A stretch of 64,000 nt of DNA from positions 62,001-126,000 of the forward strand of contig CANNZV010000324.1 in assembly GCA_947561585.1 (NCBI GenBank), in the 5' to 3' direction. The DNA comes from Caprella mutica. Lineage: Eukaryota; Arthropoda; Malacostraca; Amphipoda; Caprellidae. This document shows, in pieces, positions 35,195 through 49,000 of this stretch. A program made the translations under genes and the position numbers. The notes under the pieces were generated by a model. It was given only the letters and a program-made list of their open reading frames with translations. It made no database searches and had not been told where the DNA came from. Within the stretch, counting starts at the first letter, position 1; every line of letters begins with the position of its first letter.

Positions 35195-35839
35195 TGTTCT
35201 CGGGCGGGTTGGCCGCGACTTAAGGTGCTACTTGTCTAATAATGATGATGATAAAAAGAACACAGTAGGGAATTGAGGCTCCAATGATGTCTTATTTCTA
35301 TATTAATTGAAAATGCAATACAGGTGATATGAGTCATATGACAGTACAATGCAAGGTGAAGGGCAGAACAGTATGAAATGGTGATAGTTAACTGATGATG
35401 AACAACGTATAGGCTATGGAATATGGAGTATGGAGGCGTGAGAGAGTTAGAGGGATACTGTAAAGATATACAATGAACAAAAGTAAATAGAAAGAAAACA
35501 AAACAAAACAAAGAATATTACAGCAAATAAATATAAAGCAACAGTAAATAAATGAAAGTAAAGTTAAATGAAAATAAAGAATAATTATAAAGCAAACAAA
35601 TAATATAGCAGAAAAAGAACAAACTCACAAGTAATGATTGGGAAGGGTTTGTGAGCAACTAGGCAAGTGACAGCGTAGGAAGGACTTTATATTAACATGC
35701 CTTAAAAATTGAGAAATACCTTTGATGAATAATAATCCTGAAAACAATGAGAGATCAAACATGATGACAAATGAGTCTAATAGCTAGTTTTCAGAATTAA
35801 ATGGATGAAAATATATATTTGTACCGACACCCTGGTACA
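35195..35839 (-). repeat. 5' LTR
   Basis: 645 bp, identical by eye to the 3' LTR. It should contain the element promoter; no TATA box is assigned. Confidence 0.95.
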
Positions 35840-36169
35840 TCGCGATTTTTATCCCACGGCTCAGATATGATATCCCCACGGCTCTTCAAATAACCTGTTG
35901 GTGAAATGGCGGCTCTTGGACAACAGCTAATGCAATCTGGGCCCTGTGTTGCCATATCCATTATCCACCGTGAAATTCCTCTTTCACTTTTTCTCGTGCA
36001 ATTTCATAAGTTTAATAATGCATTCAAATTTGAATAGATACTACTTATTGATGAATCTTTCATTAGAATAATGGGTAGTTAATGAAATTTATTCTGATAC
36101 ACGCAATGTACAGTTTTTGTACCATCCGTTATTGTAGACTAGGTAGTAGGTACCAATTCATAGTTATTT

Positions 36170-36355
36170 AGGGTATCTAAGTTACGAATTATTGGACAGT
36201 TCCATATTTTCGGTCAAAGATAAATTATTATTTTCCATTTAAACTGATGATTTTAATAGGTATTAGTGATGCCTGGATACCAATTAATAATATTGAATTA
36301 TTTTTTTTATACGATCGTAAATGTAGAACTGCCCTATAATTTGTACCTAACTTAT
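36170..36355. mobile_element. Palindromic MITE (GTCAGTTCCACATTTTCGG family), diverged copy
   Basis: The left arm TTACGAATTATTGGACAGTT and right arm AACTGCCCTATAATTTGTAC are inverted. The interior is AT-rich. The same family occurs at 36491, 41000, 49158, 50338 and 57959. Confidence 0.7.
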
Positions 36356-36490
36356 CATATAGGTATACCTACCTATTTCAATTTAATATTATTCAGTTGA
36401 GCTGAGTACTGATAACATCATTATTTACAAATATTAACTACCAAAGTAAATACCCAAATTTTATAGGGCTATACAATTAAGTTCAACACT

Positions 36491-36664
36491 AGGGTAATTT
36501 TCCGAATTATCGGTCAGTACCACATTTTCGATCATATAAGAGAAGACAATATAATAATTATTATTTCACTAGGATAGGTTGACTAAAATAATTTTCATTA
36601 GCCTATATGTTTTTTTCTTATATGACCGATGATGTGGAACTGACCGATAATTTGGAACTTCCCT
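36491..36664. mobile_element. Palindromic MITE (GTCAGTTCCACATTTTCGG family)
   Basis: AGGGTAATTTTCCGAATTATC at the left pairs with GATAATTTGGAACTTCCCT at the right; ~174 bp. Confidence 0.8.
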
Positions 36665-38230
36665 TAGCAGATAACAATAATTACATAGAACGTATTATGA
36701 TAATGATGATTAAATAGGTGGGAATAATTTCGATTCTGGTTAAATTGTTAAAGTAGGAAATTATAATGATAATGTTATAAAAACGTATGATTAAAATATT
36801 TAAATCAGAAGTTCACGTACCATGACGTAGGTACATAAGTTAGAAAACAAAATGGCTGTCAGGATAACTCTCTATGAGTTATCAGACATGTATCGAAACA
36901 GTTTCAGACATGCATCAAACTTGTAAATATAGAAAAAGTGGTAGCTATTCAATGAATATAAGCAGATTATTAAAAATAATGTTTAATCAAGTAATACTGA
37001 TACAGAATACGTATGTATTATGATGAACATACCAGTTACAACTTCAGCGCGATTTGATGACATCACACGGTCACATTGATGCTACGTGATGATGATCACT
37101 CAAAACTTTTAGATACGTATACTGTTTTGACCGTTCAGTGTTTATAGCTGATCAAGCTGATTTGCCTAGTGCAGTTATTTTCGTTTTTGACAGTCTTCTG
37201 AGGGATTTTGTGTCGGCAATTAATTATGAGGGAGTTTTAGGGAAATTCGAAGTCGGCAATATGATGCAAAGACGAATTTCTGAATTTGATTAATGTCGGC
37301 AAGAGCTTGCCGACATTGGACATTTTATTGAACTAGGCTCATAGATAGTCTCAAGTGATACACATGCATCATCAAATCTATCTCCAAAATTTTATTTTGA
37401 GTACAATTTGTGTTAAATTTGTGCTTTACATGTTTTAGTTTACCAGAGTGGAAAATGAAAACCCATGTTTCAAAGTATGGACAAAGTCGCCAGTACATTG
37501 GCGACTTTTGGGGGATGAAATAAGTTGAAAAACATTTATATAAGTTCCCAGTTTGTATTTGGTGCACTGAACTCCTCTGACTTTTTCAAAAATCTGAGAA
37601 AAAGCTGCCAACATTTTTCATCAATTTGTCTAGTCCTCCAACATTTTTCCAGTTTCTCCAAATTCTCCTTCAAAAATGAATGGTAATATAGGAATTAATA
37701 GCTCAATATCCAGTATATCCTCCAACATTGCAGGAATTTTTTTATTAGAAAAATTGAATATCTCCTGACATATCATTGGAATTTACCACCAAATACAAAT
37801 TACAATCTGGTATATAACAAGTAAATCACTCCTAAAATAGTCTCAAGAGTCTTAAGAAATACAAATGCATCAGATGATCAGACATAAAGCATGAGGATAT
37901 TTTCAAGTGTAAAATCTTCACTAGGAAATCAAATTTCTTCTTTAAAGTATCTTAAATGTGGCGACCTCAGCCGACCTGGATGATTGGATCCATTTTCTTT
38001 CTAAACTGGCAACTTTCCTGCCACACTTTGAAACATCAAACATGGTGGAAAACTCAAATTCTAACAGAGTTACTCATGAATACTTGACCTTGGAGTTTAT
38101 TAATGATTAACCCTGTTTACTAGTGTTTAGTATTAGTAAAGCATGAAAGCATGCAGAGTTCTATTTTTTAAAATATTACAAAATAGCTATATAAGACTAA
38201 TTTTTACATAGTTAAAAGAAATAATGTGTA

Positions 38231-38300
38231 GCGTCGGACCGGGTAGCTTTGCGCATTTTCCGCATACTTTGATTTTACGAAAAAACTAGAGAAGTCAGAT
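38231..38300. mobile_element. Solo end of the TA-GCGTC transposon family
   Basis: Preceded by TA (38229-38230), GCGTCGGACCGGGTAG followed by GCGCATTTTCCGCATACTTT matches the right end of the element at 41157-43608 (inverted: GCGTCAACCGGGGTA ... TTTTCCGCAAACTTTGAT). The other end was not found. Confidence 0.6.
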
Positions 38301-38429
38301 AGATGAAGGATAGACCTAGGTGCACACCAAGTTTCAACTCTTTAAGTTCAATAGAAAAAAAGTTATCATCAAAGAACTGTGCGCAAAGATTGTGGGGATA
38401 TACCGGGTGAATTTTGCGCAATTGAGAAT

Positions 38430-38850
38430 ATCCCAAATACCTCCCAGTCTGCAAAATATGGGAGATATTTGGGATATTCTGTCCGACCAATTTTGAATCA
38501 ATTCCTATATTTACATTAATTTTACTATGAACAGAATGAGAGATCTCTACAAGCACTTTACCAGTTTCTGCAGACTGGTACTCTGATAGGAAAGTCGGTG
38601 GAGTTTTAGCTATTTATTCCTATGTTACCTTTGATGTTTGGTGGCTAAATGCCAGGTAATAAACCCAGTCTGCCGAAACTGGTAAAGTGTTCGTAGAGAT
38701 TTCTTATTCTGTTCGTAGCAAAATTAATGTCAACATAGAGATTAATTCAGAAGTGTTCGTAGCAGAATTATTGTAAATTTACTTAATATAGGAATTAATT
38801 CAAAATTGTTTGGAGAGAATATCCCAAATATCTCCAATATTTTGCAGACT
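38430..38850. mobile_element. Cluster of CAGTCTGCAGA-type inverted-repeat pieces
   Basis: CCCAGTCTGCAAAATATGGG (38439), CTGCAGACTGGTACTCTGA (38568), CCCAGTCTGCCGAAACTGG (38664) and TTGCAGACTGG (38843) are ends in both orientations. They suggest nested short hAT-like elements. Confidence 0.5.
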
Positions 38851-40047
38851 GGTAATAAACCATGTCTAAACTCGCCATTTTAATGGCAAGTTTGTGACAG
38901 TTATTTTGAGCCCTTCAATTGCAAATGGTGAGAAATAAATTTGCTGAATTTTGGAGAGAGCTGGAGAGACAAATTGAGAGTTTATGAGACATACTATTTT
39001 ACTTGAGCTAAATGAAAAAAATGTTGTCGAGGTAACTGAGGTTTTGTGCACCCACAGACTGGATACAGGCTGGATGATGGGTCATGCTTGTAGTTGTGAA
39101 GTTTATGCGGCGACTGTTCAGACCTTGAAATTGAATTCTGAAATATCTGTGACAATTTTCAAATTAATTTCTATGTGTACATGTAATTATTGGAGTTTTT
39201 TGGCTATTTTGGCAAGAAATTTGAAATTTTTTGGAGACAAATTGCCCCCCAAATTAAACATCTATATTTGGAGAGTGGAGACTGATGGTACGTCACTTTC
39301 AGTCTCATAATTGTATGCTTTGCAGACTGGATGTCCAGTAGATTAACTGAAGCACTTTAACTAACGTCTAACTCCAGACTGTATTCCTAGTCTGTAGAAT
39401 ATGGGACATTTTTAACATTTTCTGTTAAAAGCCAAAATAGAGGATTTCTTGGAGAACAGTTTACCTATTCCTGCAGTCTGCCATCTGGCTGTATTTCATG
39501 GTAAATTCCAATAAAGAATATTGAAAATAATATTCTTGCAAAGTTGGTAGATTTTCAGATATTTATTCCTATGTTAGTATTGTTATCATTAATTTATGAT
39601 GGTTAAATTGGAAAAATGTTGGTCGATCAGCAAATTATTGGAAATTGTTGGTGATTTTTTTCAGCTTTTTGAAATAGTCAGTGGGATTTTGTGCACCAAA
39701 TACAAGCTGGTGGCCAATAAGCTCGGTAGCTAACACTAATAACCATCATTGCTTTGAAGCATTCGTGAAATATATAAAATCTAGCACAGGAACTCAATAT
39801 GAATTAGTTTCAGAATGTTTTTGAGACTTTCTTAGAGCCATAATTAGAAATTAAAGGGCTGCAATTTACCTCTTTGACCCTACTTACTTGGGATCTTCAT
39901 TTGGTAAATATCTTAAATTTCTTTAAAATTTATTTTCTATTAACTTTTCAGATACAAATCTATTTCTAGACTCATAAATTGTTATCACTTTTAATCAACT
40001 CTGTAGCTAATAATGACTGATGTGGTAGCTGATAACTAAATAATACA
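38851..40047. other. 5' flank of GBF1
   Basis: Gene-free as far as can be seen, with further CAGTCTG pieces (39325, 39397). An in-frame TAA sits 13 nt upstream of the proposed GBF1 ATG. No promoter is assigned. Confidence 0.35.
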
Positions 40048-43000
40048 ATGGATTCTCATAACATCCTATTAAACACAGCAGTGAGCTCCATACCACCCTC
40101 TGTGACTGTGCCATCTCTTGCTCCCCCTCTACCTACCTCCAATTTACCTCCCACCATCTGTTCTCCAAGCACTGACTGTGAAGTACAGCCTCCTCTGCAA
40201 CGAACTTCATTATGTGAATCTTCTGTAGCTCCATTTCTTCCCACCTCTCTTCCGACAACGACCAATGATGTTACAAATTCAAATTCCTTGTTGCAGTACA
40301 GTAACACCTTCTCCCAACAGCAACCTTCTCTACTTCCTCAAATAATCCAACAAACTAGTTCCAACTCTTTGCAATCATCTGATTCTGTGAATGGTGAGAC
40401 TAGAATTGAGGCATCATTGGAAGAGAACTATTTTGCATCTTCAACAGACTCCAAGATGAAGGATTCACCAGAAATTCTCCTCAAACCAAAAGAAGGGGAT
40501 GGAAATCTAGACACCCCTGATGATACTAACATGATCATGGAAACACCAAGCCACTCTCTTCATTCCGAGCCTTGTGTGCCAGTTAACAATGATGAACTAA
40601 TTAAAGATATTGAAGTTATACCCGAAGAAGTTGTATCAGTGACTCCAGATGCTATCTCTTCTCCTTCCATTTCTTCACACTGTATCCAATCAACCTCTCT
40701 CTCCATCTCCATACCTCACCCTAGTCTGTCAGTATCCAGCGTATCCCCTGCTGCTCATGAGTACCAGTCCACTGCTCCTACATTCCACCAACCTGTGCTG
40801 TGTTACACACGCATCTTGCTAGGGGAAATTACGCCCCTGCTTGCTGCTATGAGGCAAGCCACGCCACGATGGTCTCATCATTCGGTAAGTTTGTAGCTGA
40901 TTGAAGTTTATTTCGTATGAAAATGCGTTGACAATTATGGTTTGATTATACTAAACAAATTAGGTACAACAAACTATTTACTATCTCATGATTTGGTAGC
41001 TAGGGTACAATCCAGATTATAACCAGTTCTACATTTTCAGAAGCATAAGATAAAAATATAAAACAATTATTATTTAACTTTTATTTAAATTGGTATCCAT
41101 TTATCTGCTGGTCTCATCAATACCAATTAAAATAAAAGTTAAATAATAATTGGCTAGCGTCGACTGGGGTATTCCATCGCACTCAGAGTATCGGGGTAAT
41201 TAATCTCATTTGTTTTTTAACAGTGAAGGAGTAATAATTTCGTAAATCCGATTACACCATTGAAAGGATCGCAATTTCTTCTATAAAATAAAGTAACTTT
41301 CATTCCTCTTCGTTAGATGAAAGTATAAAATAATTTTCACCCTATAAAAACTTTATTTCAGATTTTACTAAAATCCCGCAACTTTAAACTGGGTTGGACA
41401 ATCATGTTTGAAATTCCACCAAAATTTACATGGACACTGTAAAATATGCCATCAAAGTGAAATATAAACGGTTTAAAAAAATATGCACTATTTTGGTAGT
41501 TATAGCATGACAAGTTAGTGTGTTGAATTGCCCCAAATACGAAAAATTGCATGGGGTAATTAATTGCACACATCATGGGGTAATTAATCGCAGTTTCCTT
41601 AGAGATAATCAATGCATTCATATGAGATTATATGTATAAATGTATGTTGAAAGTTCAGCTCATTATTACGTCACATTAGTCAAAATAAATCTTCCCCGAT
41701 CTGCTATGCTACTATCTTGAATCTGCTCTGAACTGCTATGACTCTGCTGTGAATCTGCCCTGAATTGCAATGACGCTGCCGTGAATCTGTACTGAACTGC
41801 CGTGAATCTGCCCCAAACTGCCATGAATCTGCCCCAAACTGCCGTGAATCTGCCCCAAACTGCCGTGAATCTGCCCCAAACTGCCGTGAATCTGCCCCAA
41901 ACTGCCGTGAATCTGCCCCAAACTGCCGTGAATCTGCCCCAAACTGCCGTGAATCTGTCCTTATCTTCCATGAATCTGTCCTTATCTTCCATGAATCTGT
42001 CCTTATCTTCCATGAATCTGTCCTTATCTTCCATGAATCTGTCCTTATCTTCCATGAATCTGTCCTTATCTTCCATGAATCTGTCCTTATCTTCCATGAA
42101 TCTGTCCTTATCTTCCATGAATCTGTCCTTATCTTCCATGAATCTGTCCTTATCTTCCATGAATCTGTCCTTATCTTCCATGAATCTGTCCTTATCTTCC
42201 ATGAATCTGTCCTTATCTTCCATGAATCAGCCCTGAACTGCAATGAATCTGCCCCGAATTGCAATGGTGCTGCCCCGAATTGCAATGGTGCTGCCCCTAA
42301 CTGCAATGGTGCTGCCCCTAACTGCAATGGTGCTGCCCCTAACTGCAATGGTGCTGCCCCTAACTGCAATGGTGCTGCCCCTAACTGCAATGGTGCTGCC
42401 CCTAACTGCAATGGCGCTGCCCCTAACTGCAATGGCGCTGCCCCTAACTGCAATGGTGCTGCTCCTAACTGCAATGGTGCTGCCCCTAACTGCAATGGTG
42501 CTGCCCCTAACTGCAATGGTGCTGCCCCTAACTGCAATGGCGCTTCCTCGAACTGGCATTGTGCTGCCCCGAACTGGCATTGCTCTGCCCCGAACTGGCA
42601 TTGCTCTGCCCCGAACTGGCATTGCTCTGCCCCGAACTGGCATTGCTCTGCCCCGAACTGCCATTGCTCTGCCCCGAACTGCCATTGCTCTGCCCCGAAC
42701 TACCATGACACTGCCCTGAACTGCCATGCCCTTGCACTGAACTGCCCCGAGCTGCCATGATGCTGCTGTGAATCTGCACTTAACTGTAATGATGCTGCTG
42801 TGAATTTGCCCCAAACTGCCGTGAATCTGCTCCGATCTGCACTGCGATTAATTACCCCAAAAGTGCGAGACAATTACCCCTATTCTCAGTAATAGTCAAT
42901 CGCGTAGTTCTTTATTAATAAATAACGAACATTGAGAGATAAAATGTTGAAATTTGGTATATGTCATTATGAAAGTTGTTATGATAAGCAAGGACATTAA

Positions 43001-46000
43001 CACAACCTCCTTCTTGACTAGGCTTCAATGGACTCTGAAATAAAGTAATACAAGTTTAGGTAATGCTTAACAAAGTCATCTACAAAATAAGGCAATCATA
43101 AATAACTAATATAAAGGTTCAATTGACTCACAATTTCACTGGGAAGAGAGGTAACCAATAAATCCCTTGAGAGAGGAGAGCGATCATTTCATACTTTAAC
43201 TCTTAAATAATTACAATCATTGATCATCTGCTCTGCAAAGAGAATAAATACATGAAATCATCAATCTACTTCACAACAAAAGTGATATCTTAAGATGGTG
43301 TAAGTATGAAGTTTCTACCTTTCTTAGATTTTATGCTAGATCAAAGTTTGCGGAAAAGTGCGATGGAATACCCCGGTTGACGCCCAGTCTGCAGAATGTG
43401 TCTCTTCTCCCGCAGAGATTTTAATTAGAGAGACAGTTACTCTCTGACTCTCAGTAGCAGATTCTGAATCTCCCGCAGCTAAATTAATGGTAACATAGGA
43501 ATTAATTCAAGATCTCCCGCAGAGATCTCAAATTTCTAAAAATTCAATCAAAAACTCCCGCAGAGAGTCTTGGAAAAATGTTCCATATTCTGCAGACTGG
43601 GTTGACGCTACTAGCTATTCATTATTTTCTTATGTCCTAAATGTGGAACTGTCCGATAACTCGGGTAGCTACTTATTCTAGTTGATATTATACTTGCATA
43701 TCATTGAAAGTTCACATTTAAATAATCTCAACATGCAGTTTCAATTCCTTTTAACTTCTAATTGCCAGTTATATTGAATCTTCTCGCAACTGATATTATT
43801 TTTATTTGTTTCAGGATCTTGCGCAGGACCCTCTAGTGGTAAAGCTCCACAACCTTCAGTCTCAGATTATGTCACACGCTATGACTAGTTCCACAGGCTC
43901 TAAATTACCTCCTCCAGCTCCCTCTCTGTTCTTGGAGCCTTTCCTTGCTGTGATAAGAGCTGATGACACCACTGGTCCTGTCACTAGGGCTGCTTTAGCA
44001 TCCGTCAATAGGTGAGGTGATCCAGAGAGTGTTCTGGCTGATGTCTTGATACAAATCTATACTATAATACGATTCTGAAAAAGCTCCCACATTAACACAA
44101 TTATTTTGTCATTTTCTAGCTAGCTAATGTTTACTCTAGTAATAATGTGCTATTTATACCAGTTATAGCTATTATGCCATTTATAGCTAGCTATTAGTTA
44201 TATTATGCCATTTATAGCTAGCTATTAGTTATATTATGCTATTTAACGCTTTTCCTGCGATGTGAGGAAGTTTTTTTTTAGAATAAAAGATCTAAGCTTT
44301 TTGTCTATAACTAATATTTCTTTTAAAGGTCTATATTTATATCCTAAAGGATATATATAATGTAGCTATACAAAATATGGAAAGTCTAATAATGAAAAAT
44401 TAATTTTTTCTGTCCAAATTGAACTGAAATTATGAGAGTTAAAACTGTCCCAGGATATGTGTTAGAGTATTTATAGCTACCAGTTATACCGGTATATAGC
44501 TATACACTGTAGCTACACTGCAACTGTACACTGTAGCTACACTGCAACTGTACACTAGCTAACTGTACACTGTAGCTAACTGTACACTGCTAGTATGCTA
44601 ATAACAATTATTTAAATTCTCCAGACCTATTCATGGATGTTTGATATTTTACTTACTGTGTAGTAGTTTTGCTTTTGAGCTAATTAACCTCTAATTCACT
44701 CCTTCAGGATATTGTGTTACGGGTTGATATCGACTGAGAGTGCCAACGCCAGTGCTGCTGTTGAAGACATTGCCAATGCCGTCACTCACGCACGCTTTGT
44801 TGGTACTGACCATGGAGCTGACGAGGTGAGATTAGCCGCTAGCTACTAAGATTTTATTGAATCAATTTGATTGAAAAGATTCATACTCGAAGGGTTATCC
44901 ATTTTATCAGAGGTTATTTAAACTCAACGTTGAAGGAATTTTAGTTTCATGATTTTGAATTATCTTCCTATTCAAAAGCTTGAAACTAAAATAAACCTTC
45001 AACGCTGACTCTCCGAGTTTAAATAACCTCTGATAATATGAATAAATTGCCAAATGCTCGTAGAGGGTGTGCGCTGAAATGTATACCTACGTTTCTATTT
45101 TTTTCCATTCAAAGTTTTTTTCTGCAATTGTTAAACTCCCGAATAATTTTCTATTAGATTCAAGATATATCACTCTGAATGTAGCTGTAGCTACTAGATA
45201 CTTTTACTCGATTTTCTTTCAATTATAAAATGTGTGTAGCTATTATAACTCACCCTACATGGAACCTAATTTTCTAATTTGTGTTTCTCTTTTTCTGAAC
45301 AGGTGGTCCTGTGTGAGATTCTAATAGTCCTGAAAACGCTTCTCCTAAGTCCTGTGGGTCACCTCCTCACCAATGAGTCTGTGTGTGACTTGCTGAGCTC
45401 CTCCTTCAGGATTTGCTTTGAGACGCGCCTCAGTGAGTTGCTGCGTAACTGCACCATTGATGCACTGAGGCACATGGTGGCCTTGCTATTCTCAAGACTG
45501 CCGCAGTTCCAGGATGAGCCCCTAAGTCACAGGGGAAGGAGGCTAAAGATGAAAGCTGGTGGCAATGACTTGAATAAAACTAATAAGAAAGGCAAGACCT
45601 CGAAATTACTCACCAGGTCCCAGTCTCCTAATCAGACGTCTAAACGTAACTCTGAGAACACTTCGGTTGAGTCGGCAACATCAAATGAACAAAAAGCTGA
45701 ATCTAATCAACAGGATGGTGAGGTTGAATCTAAGATAAATGCAATGACTACCGACACTTCATCTGTTGATTCAGGAATAAATGACGCCAGTCAAGTTGGT
45801 TCCATAGTGGATGTTAGTTCAGCTGTTGATAGTCCGTTATCATCCACATCTGACCTAACTAAGTCTCCTTCTGTAGACAGCATCAACCAACAGTGTAAAC
45901 CCCAACTTGAAGAAGAAACCTACACCAATCCTCAAGGAGTAAAGTTCAAACCGGATGAGAATGGAGGTATGGTTCTAGTTCCGTATGGTATGGCCTGTGT

Positions 46001-49000
46001 GCAAGAAGTCCTCAGATTCCTCATCTCCCTCACAAGTCCTGCTAAAGATCAAAACGTTCCTTCAATGATCACCACGTCCCTAGGACTGATAACTGTCGCC
46101 TTAGAAGTTGGTGGAGAGTGTGTCAACAAAAGTCCTACTCTGATGCACCTTGTGAAAGATGAACTGTGTAGAAACCTGCTAATGCTGCTCAAACCGGAGA
46201 CGAAACCCACTATTCTGATGGCATCTCTTCGGACATGCATTCTCATTTTTGAGAGCTACAGGTCTCACGTTAAATACCAACTGGAAATGTTCATGACAAA
46301 GATATGCGCTATTATAACATCAGAGTCTCCTAACGTATCTTACACCCACAAAGAATTGGCTTTGGAGAGTGTGGTTCAGTTATGGCAGATACCGGGACTC
46401 ATTACCGAACTCTTTGTCAATTTCGATTGCGATTTGTATTCCGATAATATTTTTGAGGATCTTACCAAAATCCTGTCAAAGAATGCTTTCCCTGTTCAAG
46501 GTTTGTATTCAACTAATTTGTTGTCACTGGAAGCCTTACTTACGGTCATAGATATTTTAGATTCTCATTGCCTGTCGCAGCAAAAGCTGAAGAAGATTAA
46601 GAAGGGGGGTGGTGAAAATAAACTTAAAGAAGAGGTTAGCAGCATCACATCGAGCAAATCTACAGAAAGTGGAGTGGTATCCCCAGCTTCTGGATACCAC
46701 TTAGGTGCAGGTCTGTCTTCCTTTGGCTTTTCCTCCTTCATTCCGATAATGCAACCGTTCTCTGTGCTTAAAGATGGCAAGCAGCTTTCCAGAGAACATC
46801 TACTCGCTCTCAAAGAGAAGAAAAAACTCTTGGCCACTGGTACAGATCAGTTCAATGTGAAGCCTGAGAAAGGGGTCCAGTTCCTACAGGATAATGGAAT
46901 ACTGGGAACCACCAATGAGGACATCGCTGTTTTCATGAAGGAGAATCCTAAACTTGATAAGAAAATGATTGGAGAGTACATTAGCAAGAAGAAGAATGTG
47001 GGAATTCTGTCCGCATTCGTTACCTCTTTTGAATTTGCCGGTCTGCGGTTAGATCAATGTTTGAGGTTATTCTTGGAGACCTTTAGGTTACCTGGAGAAG
47101 CGCCTCTAATCAGCATGATCATAGAGCACTTCTCGTCACACTGGCACACTAGTAACAATGAACCCTTTGGTAAGGAAGATGCTGCATTCACCTTAGCATA
47201 TGCTGTCATCATGCTCAATGTGGATCAGCATAATCAGAATGCAAAGAAGCAAAACATACCAATGACTCTAGATCAGTTTAGAAATAATGTCAGAGGGGTG
47301 AATGATGGCAAGGATTTCGATCAGGATATGCTGCAAGAGATTTACAATGCTATTGCAACAGAGGAGATAATCATGCCTGCTGAGCAAACTGGTTTGGTGA
47401 AGGAGAACTACCTATGGAAGATGCTTCTCAAGAGGGGCTTGAACAAGGAAGGTAAATACATGCTTGCCAATGATGATCACTCTTTCGATAGGGATCTCTT
47501 TGCCATCTGCTGGGGACCAACTGTTGCCTCCCTTTCGTATGTTTTTGACAAATCAACGGATGAAGCCTTCATACAGAAATCACTGAGTGGGTTCAAGAAA
47601 TGTGCGAGCATATCTGCCCGATATGGCATGAGCGACGTGTTTGACAACCTGGTTGTGTCGCTGTGCAAGTTCACTGGGTTGATGTCCACTGCCAACAGTG
47701 GAGATATGATTGCTGTTGATTTTGGAAGTAATCCCAAAGCTCAGTTAGCAGCCAAGGCTTTATTCAGACTGGTTATTCAGCATGGAGATATCCTGAGAGA
47801 CGGCTGGAAGAATGTCATAGAAGTTCTATTGCAGCTTTTCAGATGTCGTCTTCTCTCAGATGCTCTGACACAGTCCGTTGATTTGATAGAAGGCACTGTG
47901 AGTCTCTACAAACCTAACAATGTGTCTCAGCCTCGTGTTGAACCCAGTCTCTTCTCATCACTCTACTCTTACATCGCCTTGGGAGATGCCAGCTCCAAGG
48001 GAACGTCCCCTGAAGACGAAGAATGTCGAGAACGAGCCAAGAAGTCAATTCACGACTGTCACATCGAACGACTAGTTCGCGAGAGCGCTTTTCTGCGACA
48101 TGAGGCGCTGAGCGACATGCTCAAAGCGATTATGACAATCGGAGACGGCAGCTCTCTGATATCGGACGACAGTTCCGAGGGTGGAGATTCGTTAGACGAG
48201 TACGGCCACGCCATGCTGCTAGAAGTTGTTGTTCAGATCATCATAGCTAATAAGGACAGAGCTCTAGCAGTCTGGGGTAAGGTACACAATTACCTCCTAA
48301 CCCTCCTCATGACATCTGCCCACCACAAGGAGGAGAAGGTGGGCGGTAAGGATGGCATACCGTCCCCTGAGGGAGTATGGCTGCTCAGTAGATGCGTGTC
48401 AGCACTGATGAGAGTTGCTGGTGTGCTGGGTAGAAGACCGGACATGTCCTCCATCGTGTTGCAGAGCTTCCGGATGCTACTCATACTAGGTCCCAATGTT
48501 CTCAACGCTGTGTCTCTTCAGGTGGTGGCGGGTATTCACGAGGTCCTCACCCTCACTGCCGATCACATCAGTCGGTCAGAGGACTGGGTGACGGTTCTCA
48601 CGGTGCTAGAGTGTGCCGGGGCCGGTGCTAAACCACCGCCTGGATTCGTCCTCAGCAAAACGGACAGTGAGAGAGAACTGCAGATGAGGCCTCTACCTGA
48701 CAGTGACCTGGCTAGTTCTTCTGGTCCAGACTCGGGTCACTGCAGTGGCAATGATGGTAGCAGTGAGGCACTGCAAAGGCGCAGTGAACAGAGTAATGGT
48801 GCTGTGACTCATAATAGACCAACTGGGTGGATTATGGTGAGTAGCGAGATATATAAAAAAATGCTCCACTGGTTTTTTATCGCTTATTTAGAATATCTAG
48901 CAACATTTATTATTAATAGAACAGGTTTTTATTAGCTCATGTTTTAGAAATTAACTGTAAATATAGCTAGTATAATTTTTTTCAAAATTCCACGAAATTA

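Larger units (their letters stand above)
26870..35839 (-). mobile_element. Gypsy-type LTR retrotransposon, apparently complete and young
   Basis: 8,970 bp, transcribed on the minus strand. Two direct 645-bp LTRs look identical base for base by eye. They start TG and end CA, and the insertion is flanked by TCGC (26866-26869 and 35840-35843). The order is 5' LTR, primer-binding site, Gag, Pol (protease, RT, RNase H, extra module, integrase), polypurine tract, 3' LTR. Domain order RT-RNaseH-integrase places it with Metaviridae/Gypsy. No envelope gene is recognised. Open frames and matching LTRs suggest it may be capable of transposition. Confidence 0.95.
35844..38225. other. Gene-free stretch with MITEs
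   Basis: It starts with the interrupted ATCCCACGGCTC repeat, then holds two GGTCAGTTCCACATTTTCGG-family MITEs and dispersed-repeat pieces (37320-37570). The 80-codon frame there lies in repeat sequence. No host gene is supported. Confidence 0.4.
41157..43608. mobile_element. TA-flanked inverted-repeat transposon carrying 21-bp satellites
   Basis: The left end GCGTCGACTGGGGTATTCC and the right end, inverted GCGTCAACCGGGGTATTCC, share 27 bp with two mismatches. Both sides have TA (41155-41156 and 43609-43610). No transposase is found. The interior is largely a minisatellite block, and a short hAT-like element sits in its right end. A related solo end is at 38231. Confidence 0.75.
41000..43668. 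mobile_element. GTCAGTTCCACATTTTCGG-family MITE split by a later insertion
   Basis: The left arm (AACCAGTTCTACATTTTCAG) and most of the palindrome lie before 41156. The remaining right arm (AAATGTGGAACTGTCCGATA) resumes at 43611. Lies in GBF1 intron 1. Confidence 0.75.

Noticed and set aside
41666..42814. Several long open frames (83-277 codons) on both strands
   Set aside because: They are by-products of 21-bp repeats, which leave frames open; the products are simple repeats and overlap each other on both strands.
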